Notes: generated by a model from the sequence alone, not told the origin. A stretch of DNA of 5,489 bases from Acinetobacter sp. (GCA_008017255.1 SSHD01000110.1:1-5489); one strand, 5' to 3'; counted from the stretch's first letter, positions 1 through 5,249 are shown. Made by a program: numbers and translations.

Positions 1-3
1 CTC

Positions 4-9
4 TATAAT
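4..9 (+). promoter_or_regulatory. Probable -10 box of the LysR gene
   Basis: A perfect TATAAT lies 31 bases before the ATG of the LysR-type gene and would give a leader of about 25 bases. The matching -35 box would fall outside the window, so only half of the promoter can be judged. The surroundings are very AT-rich, which raises the chance of a false match. Confidence 0.45.
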
Positions 10-40
10 ATAAATAATGTTGCAGAAATGGAATTGAACA

Positions 41-943
41 ATGTTGCCCGATTTAGATGATTTTTATTGCTTTGCACTGGTGGTTGAACATGCTGGTTTT
101 AGTGCTGCCGAACGTGCCACAGATATTCCAAAATCAAAGCTCAGCCGCCGTGTGTATCATCTGGAAGAGCAACTCGGTGTACGTCTCATTCAGCGCAATT
201 CACGCCATTTTGCCGTAACCGACATTGGTATGGATGTGTATCGACATGCGCAAGTGATGATGAATGCTGCACAAGCTGCGCACGATGTCGTGAATCATTT
301 GAGTAGCGAACCGCGTGGCGTGATTAAAGTTAGCGTGCCAGTGGATATTGCGCAAAATCAAATGGCAAAAATTCTGCCCGCTTTTTTAAAGCAATACCCT
401 GAAATACGTGTGCAAATGATGGTTAGCAACCGCCGTGTAGACGTAATTAATGAAGGCATAGATTTGGCGCTGCGGATTCGTTCCAAACTCGATGATGACC
501 CTAACCTCGTGTTAAGACAGTTCAATGCCATTCAACAACGTCTATTTGCCAGCCAAGCCTACTTAAATGAAGTTGGTCATTTGACTACCCCCGAACAACT
601 GACGGAACATCGGGTCATTAGCATGGCTGAAGAACATTTAGATCAACATTTCTTATTATTTGGACCAAACAAGCAGCAAAAGAAAATTAAGATCAATCCG
701 GTGGTAATGGGTTCAAATTTATTTATGTTAGCCGAACTTGCCAGTCAAAATTGTGGCATTGCATTACTTCCCGATAGCATCGCACAAGGTTTGGTACAGT
801 CGGGTCAATTGGTACAAGTGCTACCCGAATGGACTGCACCTCATGGTATTTTCCATGCAGTTTATCCATCACGACGTGGTTTACTACCCGCAGTGCGCGT
901 ATTTATTGATTATTTGGTGGAACAGCTTAAGTCTGATTTTTAA
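41..943 (+). CDS. LysR-type transcriptional regulator, CrgA/DmlR-like
   Basis: This is a cytoplasmic DNA-binding regulator of 300 residues, the normal length for the family. Residues about 5-62 form the winged helix-turn-helix: the helix pair runs from GFSAAERA (19-26) to the recognition helix around KSKLSRRVYHLEEQLG (31-46), followed by the usual VRLIQRNSRHFAVTDIG. Residues about 92-295 form the periplasmic-binding-protein-like effector domain, with GVIKVSVPV (93-101), INEGIDLALRI (136-146), GIALLPD (239-245) and a C-terminal YPSRRGLLPAVRVFIDYL (275-292). The YPSRR...P.VR.F.DYL ending is typical of the CrgA/DmlR/AaeR-like branch. The start is the ATG at 41, with a weak GGA 8 bases upstream; the first residues (LPDLDDFYCF) fit a typical LysR N-terminus. 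LysR genes are often divergent from their target, so a target to the left of the window is plausible but not visible. The effector is unknown. Confidence 0.93.
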   Translation: MLPDLDDFYCFALVVEHAGFSAAERATDIPKSKLSRRVYHLEEQLGVRLIQRNSRHFAVTDIGMDVYRHAQVMMNAAQAAHDVVNHLSSEPRGVIKVSVPVDIAQNQMAKILPAFLKQYPEIRVQMMVSNRRVDVINEGIDLALRIRSKLDDDPNLVLRQFNAIQQRLFASQAYLNEVGHLTTPEQLTEHRVISMAEEHLDQHFLLFGPNKQQKKIKINPVVMGSNLFMLAELASQNCGIALLPDSIAQGLVQSGQLVQVLPEWTAPHGIFHAVYPSRRGLLPAVRVFIDYLVEQLKSDF

Positions 944-978
944 TGGCTTAGGGAAGTTTTTGACTATTACACATTAAG

Positions 979-1071
979 CCTCTTGCAAAAATATAAATAA
1001 CTCCTTTGATTTCCCCCTTCTCAAGAGAGATGAAGAACGCCTAAAGTTCCGCAAGGGGGTTTTGCAAGAGG
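979..1071. repeat. MITE-like inverted-repeat element between convergent genes
   Basis: A perfect 12-bp inverted repeat, CCTCTTGCAAAA at 979-990 and TTTTGCAAGAGG at 1060-1071, bounds a 93-bp segment with no coding capacity. A second inner pair, CCCCCTT at 1013-1019 and AAGGGGG at 1053-1059, abuts the right outer arm, so the right side is compact while the left carries an extra AT-rich stretch (991-1012). The element fills most of the gap between the stops of the LysR gene (943) and map (1083). It may be a non-autonomous mobile element or an intergenic palindromic repeat. Its fold could also limit read-through in both directions, since neither gene has another obvious terminator. A TTA occurs near both ends (974-976 and 1072-1074), but it does not abut the left arm, so no target duplication can be asserted. 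Confidence 0.6.
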
Positions 1072-1082
1072 TTACTATTTTA

Positions 1083-1880
1083 TTATTCGACAGCGGGATA
1101 ATGCCCTGTGCCATTTGGCCACGGCGTGAGTAGCTCAAAACCATCATCAGTTACTGCAACCATGTGTTCCCATTGTGCAGACAGTGATTGATCTTTGGTG
1201 ACCACCGTCCAACCATCATTGAGTTCTTTTACCTGTGGCTTGCCTGCATTGACCATTGGCTCAATGGTAAACACCATGCCTTTTTTCAGCACCATGCCCT
1301 GACCTTGCTGCCCATAATGCAAAATATTAGGCTGTTCGTGATACACCCGCCCTATACCATGTCCGCAATACTCGCGAACTACGCTATAGCCTTCACGTTG
1401 CGCTACAGACTGAATGGCATAACCAATATCGCCTAAAGTCGCACCTGGTTTAACCGTGTGAATACCAGCAAGCATTGCCTCATAGGTGGTTTCGACCAGT
1501 TGTTTTGCCTCAGGGCTGACATTGCCAACCAAATACATACGACTGGTATCGCCAAAATAGCCGTCTTTAATCACCGCGACATCTATATTTAAAATATCGC
1601 CATCTTGTAAAACTTTATCTGGCGATGGTATGCCATGACACACCACTTCATTGACTGAAGTACAGGTGGTTTTGGTAAAACCGTGATAACCCACATTGGC
1701 AGGAATCACCTGCAAGGTGTTGACGATATAATCGTTGCAAATATCATCTAAATATTCAGTTGAAACACCTGCGCGTATATAGGGCACAATCATTTCTAAT
1801 ACTTGTGCCGCCAAACGCCCTGAGATACGCAATTTTTCAATATCTTGTTCAGATTTAAGGGTCACAGTAGACGCTCGCAT
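1083..1880 (-). CDS. map: Methionine aminopeptidase, type I
   Basis: This cytosolic dinuclear-metal enzyme removes the initiator methionine from new proteins after deformylation. All ligands of the pita-bread fold are present. Counting from the chosen start they are D100 (NIDVAV), D111 (GDTSRM), H174 (CGHGIG), E207 (TIEPM) and E238 (QWEHMV). The substrate-contacting histidines H82 (CHGIP) and H181 (YHEQP) are also there. Each lies three residues later than its E. coli Map counterpart (D97, D108, H171, E204, E235, H79, H178). The start is ATG at 1880, with an AAAGGAA Shine-Dalgarno at 1889-1895 and an 8-base gap. An in-frame GTG at 1898 would overlap that site and is rejected. The protein is 265 residues, against 264 in E. 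coli, with no N-terminal extension. Acinetobacter species often carry more than one type I map, so this may not be the only copy. It appears monocistronic and converges on the LysR gene. Confidence 0.96.
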   Translation of the reverse strand: MRASTVTLKSEQDIEKLRISGRLAAQVLEMIVPYIRAGVSTEYLDDICNDYIVNTLQVIPANVGYHGFTKTTCTSVNEVVCHGIPSPDKVLQDGDILNIDVAVIKDGYFGDTSRMYLVGNVSPEAKQLVETTYEAMLAGIHTVKPGATLGDIGYAIQSVAQREGYSVVREYCGHGIGRVYHEQPNILHYGQQGQGMVLKKGMVFTIEPMVNAGKPQVKELNDGWTVVTKDQSLSAQWEHMVAVTDDGFELLTPWPNGTGHYPAVE

Positions 1881-2031
1881 GCGAGATGTTCCTTTCACTC
1901 AAAATAAAATAATAGGTTGTTTCAGTGCAGTGTTTAGCCTGCATAAATCATGTATTACTTGTACGCTCTAAGGCGATCTGCTTCAATCATTTTACGACTA
2001 ATCGACAGTTAAATTTTATATTTTTTACATA

Positions 2032-2046
2032 GCACTAGGCTAGTGC
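2032..2046. promoter_or_regulatory. 15-bp perfect palindrome, possible operator
   Basis: GCACTAG and CTAGTGC are separated by a single G. The one-base centre is too short for an RNA hairpin loop without opening the stem, so a site for a dimeric DNA-binding protein is more natural. A further TGCACT at 2059-2064 repeats half of the motif. The site lies about where the -35 box would sit for a leftward promoter using TATAAA at 2015-2020, in which case it could control map. The regulator is unknown. Confidence 0.35.
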
Positions 2047-2164
2047 AAGTATGATGACTGCACTTAAATATGAAAATCATGATCACATTCACATAAAAAA
2101 CCTAAAGCATTCACCACACAATTATTTCCGTATTGATTTGCAATAAAATAGCCTTGCAGCTGTA

Positions 2165-2193
2165 TTGAAATCTGCTTCAAATCGCAGTACAAC
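2165..2193 (+). promoter_or_regulatory. Candidate promoter of the small membrane protein gene
   Basis: TTGAAA (2165-2170) and TACAAC (2188-2193) are 17 bases apart and match the sigma-70 consensus at 5 and 4 of 6 positions. Transcription would start near 2200, giving a leader of about 50 bases that includes the hairpin at 2215-2234. A short inverted pair, TTGAA (2165-2169) and TTCAA (2176-2180), overlaps the -35 box. TAAAAT at 2194-2199 is a rival -10 box. Confidence 0.3.
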
Positions 2194-2214
2194 TAAAATA
2201 TAGCACTGATAAAA

Positions 2215-2234
2215 TGATGCCCATGTTGGCATCA
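2215..2234 (+). promoter_or_regulatory. Leader hairpin just upstream of a strong ribosome-binding site
   Basis: TGATGCC (2215-2221) pairs perfectly with GGCATCA (2228-2234) across a six-base loop, and the stem ends four bases before AAGGAGG (2239-2245). A weaker competing pairing joins CTGAT (2206-2210) to ATCAG (2231-2235). The fold may stabilise the message or influence access to the ribosome-binding site. It also argues that the upstream in-frame ATG at 2214 is in the untranslated leader. Confidence 0.4.
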
Positions 2235-2252
2235 GCACAAGGAGGGATGAAG

Positions 2253-2495
2253 ATGTTATCACTACATTTCAACAAGCAAGCCTTGATGAACAACTTAAAA
2301 TCCAACGACATGATGGTTTATGCCATTACAACACTTGCTTTATTAATGACTTTGTTGCTTCAAGGCGCAATTAAAGGTCATTTAAAACCTGAATATTTTG
2401 CTTATGCCCTCATTGTTTCTTTTGCCTTTTGCGCATGGGCGATTGTAGACCGTAAATTCTGCCAGTTAAATGCCAAACGCAATAAAAAAGCATAA
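2253..2495 (+). CDS. Small two-span membrane protein, unknown function
   Basis: This 80-residue protein belongs to no family I recognise. From the chosen start, residues 1-19 are polar with a basic touch. Two hydrophobic segments follow, about 22-41 (VYAITTLALLMTLLLQGAIK) and 49-65 (YFAYALIVSFAFCAWAI), joined by a short loop with GHLKPE. The tail from 66 (VDRKFCQLNAKRNKKA) is strongly basic, which by the positive-inside rule places both ends in the cytoplasm, with a short periplasmic loop. The start is ATG at 2253, because AAGGAGG (2239-2245) sits 7 bases before it. ATG at 2247 is too close to that site, and ATG at 2214 lies in the leader hairpin. It is transcribed alone, with a terminator directly after the stop. 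The consensus ribosome-binding site and coherent membrane pattern make it a real gene rather than a chance frame. Confidence 0.8.
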   Translation: MLSLHFNKQALMNNLKSNDMMVYAITTLALLMTLLLQGAIKGHLKPEYFAYALIVSFAFCAWAIVDRKFCQLNAKRNKKA

Positions 2496-2524
2496 AAAAA
2501 TGAATGAGTAATCATCCATTTTTT
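2495..2524. terminator. Bidirectional intrinsic terminator
   Basis: A stem of A-tract plus TGAATGA (left arm 2495-2507) faces TCATCCA plus T-tract (right arm 2512-2524) across the loop GTAA. In rightward RNA the pair 2503/2516 is an A-C mismatch; in leftward RNA the same position is a U-G wobble, so the stem closes completely. It separates the convergent genes ending at 2495 and 2526 and serves both, fitting the leftward one slightly better. Confidence 0.8.
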
Positions 2525-2525
2525 A

Positions 2526-2978
2526 TCAGATAAATTTAAAAATAGTTCCAAGCAACAACACCGTCGTCGCCCCCAGTTCAGCCACAATTAAGCTTAGCAT
2601 CATCACACTCATACACCACGCAGGCAGCGTCAACTTCCCGAGTCGATGCGGTTGTGTAAATTGATTGGTGGTGTCTTGCAGCAGCCCATGCACAATATAA
2701 ATCAGCACCGACATAGCAAAATAAAATAAATTAGCAAGCACACATACCAGCGCCACAAAGTCAGACAACACGCTAAAGGTACTCAATACCGCTAAAATCA
2801 AACTGGCAGCGGCATAAAGCAAACTACTGCGGTGTGCAATATCGACATAATAATGCGCTCTGCCTTGTACTGAACGGCGTATTTGCAGGTATTTCCACAC
2901 ACCAGTCAGCATGCCAATCCACAAAAAAATACCACTAAATACAATTGCCCATTGCGTGGCTGTCGTTAATACCAGCAT
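2526..2978 (-). CDS. Four-span integral membrane protein, unknown function
   Basis: The 150-residue product is almost wholly hydrophobic, with four likely inner-membrane helices at about 9-31 (starting QWAIVFSGIFLWIGMLTG), 51-71, 74-98 and 118-147. The loop after helix 1 is basic and aromatic (KYLQIRRSVQGRAHYYVDIAHR, 29-50) and is probably cytoplasmic. The loop between helices 3 and 4 (HGLLQDTTNQFTQPHRLGKL, 97-116) is also hydrophilic. No enzyme motif stands out. Histidines H42, H49, H97 and H111 all lie in or next to loops, so haem or metal binding can be imagined but not supported. The start is ATG at 2978, with a GGGGA ribosome-binding site about 5-6 bases upstream. The gene is divergent from the hydrolase across 110 bp and ends at the shared terminator. 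It looks like a conserved hypothetical protein; I do not recognise the family. Confidence 0.85.
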   Translation of the reverse strand: MLVLTTATQWAIVFSGIFLWIGMLTGVWKYLQIRRSVQGRAHYYVDIAHRSSLLYAAASLILAVLSTFSVLSDFVALVCVLANLFYFAMSVLIYIVHGLLQDTTNQFTQPHRLGKLTLPAWCMSVMMLSLIVAELGATTVLLLGTIFKFI

Positions 2979-3030
2979 CTATTTCCCCAGCTCAATATGA
3001 TGTTTTTATTACCTTATTTTAACTAAAAAT

Positions 3031-3052
3031 TGACTTTTGAGTCACGATTATA
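3031..3052 (-). promoter_or_regulatory. Possible leftward -10 box with an adjacent inverted repeat
   Basis: On the minus strand, 3047-3052 reads TATAAT, a perfect -10 box about 70 bases before the start of the four-span membrane protein. No good -35 box is visible 16-18 bases upstream of it. Next to it, TGACT (3031-3035) and AGTCA (3040-3044) form a short inverted repeat around TTTG, close to the expected start of transcription. The 110-bp spacer must also drive the rightward hydrolase, for which I see no convincing promoter beyond an isolated TTGACT at 3030-3035. Confidence 0.3.
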
Positions 3053-3088
3053 TCGGGTTTCTTTTTGGCACTCGGTTAAAGTATCGTA

Positions 3089-3970
3089 ATGCAACTATAC
3101 GAGCAACTCCCAATGAATACTTTTGAATCGCTTTGGATTGAATGTAAAGATAACTACAAACTAGCCGCCCAATTTTATCCTGCAAACAATCATAGCAAAC
3201 CATACCCTGTTTTAATCTGCCCTGCGACTGGTATTACCAAAGTGTTTTATCATGCTTTTGCAGAGTGGTTAAATCAGCAAGGCTATGCGGTATTAAGTTT
3301 TGATTTCCGTGGGATTGGCGAGTCATTACACGGTGAAATTAAAGATTCGACTGCCAGTATTGCTGATTGGGGCATGTTAGATATTCCTGCCGCCATAGAC
3401 ACGCTATTGGCGCGCACTCAAGCTGAAAAAGTCATTATAATTGGTCATAGTGCCGGCGGACAGCTACTGGGTATAACACCAAATTATCAAAAAGTCGCCA
3501 AAGTATTGGCCATTGCTGGCTCTACTGGGCATGTGAAAGATTTAAAAGGTAAAACCAAACTGCTCGCACCGGTTATGTTTAACGTGGTTTTTCCGCTGTC
3601 TAGCCTAGTGAAAGGTTATGGCGCAACGCAATTCATCGGCATGGGTGAAAACCTGCCGAAACAAGTCGCCAAACAATGGGCGGAGTTTTGCAGTAAGCCA
3701 GGTTATGTCACCAATACCATTGGTAAAACGATTTTTGAAGATTACCATGCCAGCATTCAATGCCCAATTACTGCATTTGCAGCAACCGATGATGAAATTG
3801 CAACAAGGGCAAATGTCAAAGATTTATTGCGTTTATATCCCAACGCACCAACCAAGTTTATTGAGCTCAACCCGCAGCAGCTTGGCTATAAGCAAATTGG
3901 ACACATGCTGATGTTTAAAAAATCACATCATAAATTATGGTCAATCATAGAACGCGAATTGGCGATTTAA
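3089..3970 (+). CDS. Alpha/beta hydrolase, COG4757-like
   Basis: A cytoplasmic serine hydrolase of 293 residues with a complete alpha/beta-hydrolase core. After the first strands comes CPATGITKVFY (44-54), where the oxyanion loop is expected; then the conserved FDFRGIGES (71-79), the nucleophile elbow GHSAGG (119-124) with S121, a cap region around 150-220, an acid at D234 or D235 (AATDDE) and the catalytic histidine H272 (IGHMLMF). The PATG...FY arrangement and overall length fit the poorly characterised COG4757 hydrolases, whose substrate is not known; an ester or lactone is likely from the fold. No signal peptide is seen. The start is uncertain: ATG at 3089 and ATG at 3113 (M9) are both possible, and neither has a clear ribosome-binding site. 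The gene stands alone, divergent from the membrane protein gene and followed by a terminator. Confidence 0.9.
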   Translation: MQLYEQLPMNTFESLWIECKDNYKLAAQFYPANNHSKPYPVLICPATGITKVFYHAFAEWLNQQGYAVLSFDFRGIGESLHGEIKDSTASIADWGMLDIPAAIDTLLARTQAEKVIIIGHSAGGQLLGITPNYQKVAKVLAIAGSTGHVKDLKGKTKLLAPVMFNVVFPLSSLVKGYGATQFIGMGENLPKQVAKQWAEFCSKPGYVTNTIGKTIFEDYHASIQCPITAFAATDDEIATRANVKDLLRLYPNAPTKFIELNPQQLGYKQIGHMLMFKKSHHKLWSIIERELAI

Positions 3971-4002
3971 AGTTGCTATGGTGGGTTTGAATTTTAACAA
4001 CT

Positions 4003-4040
4003 AAGCATCTAAACCTGTCATTCGATTTGGATGCTTTTTT
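4003..4040 (+). terminator. Intrinsic terminator of the hydrolase gene
   Basis: AAGCATCTAAA (4003-4013) pairs with TTTGGATGCTT (4026-4036) over 11 positions including one U-G wobble, around a 12-base loop, and runs into six T residues (4035-4040). It begins 33 bases after the hydrolase stop and marks the end of a single-gene transcript. Confidence 0.8.
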
Positions 4041-4129
4041 AATTTTCGTTTAAATTCAGAATGCACAAATAAAGTGCTTTTCACTTCATATTTATTAGTT
4101 TTTCTTATTAAAAATATGCTGTTTTTTAA

Positions 4130-4450
4130 TCAAATTTAATTCACAGCGAAAGTAATTTAGCGACAGCCGCAGCGCAAATAGAACTGATCTCACTTGAACT
4201 TGCAAAAAAATTAAGGCTTCTAGTTTCAGCATTTAATCTATACCAATATTTGTATCCACTCGCCCTTGCATCAATTTTTTATAAAAAAAATACTTCTATA
4301 TCATGCCTATATGACTTATTAGACATAATTTTTTTAGAAAATGCCACGTAAAAAGATGTTATTTCTTTTTATAATCGCCCCGCTCTACAACGGCACAGCA
4401 TTGTAAATGCTGAAAAACCACTTACTCTGGAACAATATATGAAGCCTTAG
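4130..4450 (+). pseudogene. Possible decayed coding remnant with a transposase-like C-terminus
   Basis: One frame stays open from just after a TAA at 4127-4129 to a TAG at 4448-4450, broken only by a TAA at 4349-4351: 73 codons before that stop and 32 after it, in sequence where stops should be frequent. It has no ATG start and no ribosome-binding site. The first part reads roughly LATAAAQIELISLELAKKLR and I do not recognise it. The part after the internal stop reads KDVISFYNRPALQRHS, then LTLEQYMKP, recalling the FYN-R-x-R-x-HS ... L-TP-x-EY ending of IS3-type DDE transposases. The likeness is short and imperfect, the catalytic residues would lie outside it, and the upstream part does not look like an IS3 transposase. 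A chance open frame remains quite possible. Confidence 0.25.
4212..4449. repeat. Two nested inverted repeats in the AT-rich gap
   Basis: TAAGGCTTC at 4212-4220 is inverted at 4441-4449 (GAAGCCTTA), and TTTCAGCATTTA at 4224-4235 is inverted at 4404-4415 (TAAATGCTGAAA). Both pairs keep the same order, with 3 bases between them on the left and 25 on the right, so the two sides look like diverged inverted copies of one segment differing by a 22-base insertion or deletion. This could be what is left of a mobile element's ends or of an inverted duplication. The region overlaps the possible coding remnant. Confidence 0.4.
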
Positions 4451-4653
4451 AACCAAGCCTAATTTTATGTGAATTGTAAGCTATTTTCAAAATTCAGATA
4501 AAAGTTTAACTACACAGTGGTTTTTTAGTAGATTTGTTGTGAATAAAATGGTAAAAATTCAACTTGTAATTTTTTTGTTGATTAAATTTTAGACATTTTA
4601 AACAATTGAAGTGCTGTCTTTTTTAAGTCGCACATACATAGGAAAAACAGAAA

Positions 4654-5118
4654 ATGTCAAAAAAATATGCGCGTTTTCTACCAACAAACGATAGCTTTAA
4701 TCTCGAAGATTTTCCTTATTATTGGATTTCGCAAGTTCATGCACAGTACATTCAAAATATAGACAACGTACTAAAAAAATATGGTTTAGATAATTCCCGC
4801 CGTCGAATTTTATTGGCTTTACAAGTTAAACCACATGCTAGCGTGTCTGATCTTTCTGACATGGTCATTTCTAAAATGTCCACCACCACCAAAATTGTCT
4901 ATCGTTTAAAAGATGAAGGCTTTATCGAAACCTATTCCTGCCAAGATGATGGTCGTATTACCCGAGTCAATTTAACCGATAAAGGCGAAAAAATGGTGGT
5001 GAAAATTAATGACCTGACTTCGGTTATTTTAGAGCAATCTTTTGATGGTTTAACCCCATTGCAACTAGAAAAAACCATGGAAATTTTAAAACATATTTTT
5101 AAAAATTTGGCGCGTTAA
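4654..5118 (+). CDS. MarR-family transcriptional regulator
   Basis: A dimeric winged-helix DNA-binding protein of 154 residues, typical for MarR. N-terminal helices (about 20-43, including YYWISQVHAQYIQNIDNVLKKYGL) and C-terminal helices (about 113-152) form the dimer interface. The helix-turn-helix is about 50-92, with RRRILLALQ, SVSDLSDMVISKMSTTTKIV and RLKDEGFIE. The beta wing is about 93-108, with the conserved D/R pattern in QDDGRITRVNLTDKG. The start is ATG at 4654, with AGGA at 4640-4643, a 10-base gap. There is no cysteine pair of the OhrR type; the single cysteine (C97) lies in the wing. Such proteins usually repress their own or a neighbouring gene and respond to phenolic or other small ligands. 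No partner gene is adjacent in the same direction here, and the target and ligand are unknown. Confidence 0.92.
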   Translation: MSKKYARFLPTNDSFNLEDFPYYWISQVHAQYIQNIDNVLKKYGLDNSRRRILLALQVKPHASVSDLSDMVISKMSTTTKIVYRLKDEGFIETYSCQDDGRITRVNLTDKGEKMVVKINDLTSVILEQSFDGLTPLQLEKTMEILKHIFKNLAR

Positions 5119-5137
5119 TTCTATTTCTTAGTTAACT

Positions 5138-5164
5138 AAAGACTTCATATTGAAGTCTTTTTTT
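5138..5164 (+). terminator. Intrinsic terminator of the MarR gene
   Basis: AAAGACTTCA (5138-5147) and TGAAGTCTTT (5151-5160) form a perfect 10-bp stem with loop TAT, followed by further T residues to 5164. It lies 20 bases after the MarR stop. The minus-strand version lacks a good T-tract, so it serves the rightward gene. Confidence 0.88.
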
Positions 5165-5194
5165 GCTTTGAAGTTTCCTCCTTTTAGAGGGTGA

Positions 5195-5222
5195 GCTAAG
5201 GCAAAGCGCTGCTTTGCTTAGC
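5195..5222. repeat. Intergenic palindrome between two convergent terminators
   Basis: GCTAAGGCAAAGC (5195-5207) and GCTTTGCTTAGC (5211-5222) pair across the loop GCT with one bulged base. No T-tract follows on either side. The flanks hold purine- and pyrimidine-rich runs (CCTCC around 5177, GGGGG around 5231), as in short palindromic intergenic repeats. It sits between the MarR and glcB terminators, where insertion would disturb neither gene. Confidence 0.45.
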
Positions 5223-5249
5223 GCAAGAGAGGGGGTATTCTTGCCTCAT

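Larger units (their letters stand above)
1881..2252. other. Divergent intergenic region between map and the small membrane protein
   Basis: This 372-bp non-coding stretch should hold the promoters of map (leftward) and of the 80-residue protein (rightward). Visible in it are the map ribosome-binding site, a 15-bp palindrome at 2032-2046, a possible rightward promoter at 2165-2193, a leader hairpin at 2215-2234 and a strong Shine-Dalgarno at 2239-2245. The 11-mer ATCTGCTTCAA occurs twice in the same orientation, at 1976-1986 and 2170-2180. For map, a leftward TATTAT (1909-1914) and TATAAA (2015-2020) are possible -10 boxes, but neither has a good -35 box. No open frame of useful length with a ribosome-binding site was seen. 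Confidence 0.6.
4041..4653. other. 613-bp very AT-rich gap before the MarR gene
   Basis: No intact gene was found on either strand. The left half contains a possible decayed coding remnant (4130-4450) and two nested inverted repeats (4212-4449). A 7-bp hairpin, CAGCATT/AATGCTG with loop GTA (4396-4412), has no T-tract after it in either direction. The right part (4451-4639) is a run of A- and T-rich sequence that should contain the MarR promoter. Several weak sigma-70-like pairs can be drawn there, for example TTGTTG (4575-4580) with TTTAAA (4597-4602), and none can be preferred. TCAAC (4559-4563) and GTTGA (4577-4581) form a weak inverted pair that might be an operator half-site set. Confidence 0.55.

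Noticed and set aside
738..977. 79-codon open frame inside and past the LysR gene
   Set aside because: It overlaps the effector-domain coding region in another frame, lacks a ribosome-binding site and has no protein-like pattern.
1188..1436. 82-codon open frame opposite map
   Set aside because: It lies entirely antisense within a clearly conserved enzyme and is a shadow of that coding sequence.
1881..1898. GTG start giving map a six-residue extension
   Set aside because: The GTG overlaps the AAAGGAA ribosome-binding site of the ATG at 1880, and the ATG start gives the normal family length.
2070..2096. Eight-codon open frame (MKIMITFT) as a leader peptide
   Set aside because: There is no ribosome-binding site, no regulatory codon run and no attenuator after it.
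2402..2587. 61-codon minus-strand open frame
   Set aside because: It crosses the bidirectional terminator and overlaps the ends of two better-supported genes.
3618..3911. 97-codon open frame inside the hydrolase
   Set aside because: It is a frame-shifted shadow of the hydrolase, whose catalytic triad is in the other frame.
4370..4375. Perfect TATAAT in the gap, possible promoter of a small RNA
   Set aside because: No -35 box lies at a suitable distance, no terminator follows, and the bases fall on Tyr-Asn codons of the possible coding remnant.
4396..4412. Hairpin CAGCATT-GTA-AATGCTG as a terminator
   Set aside because: Neither strand has a T-tract after the stem, and no gene ends just before it.
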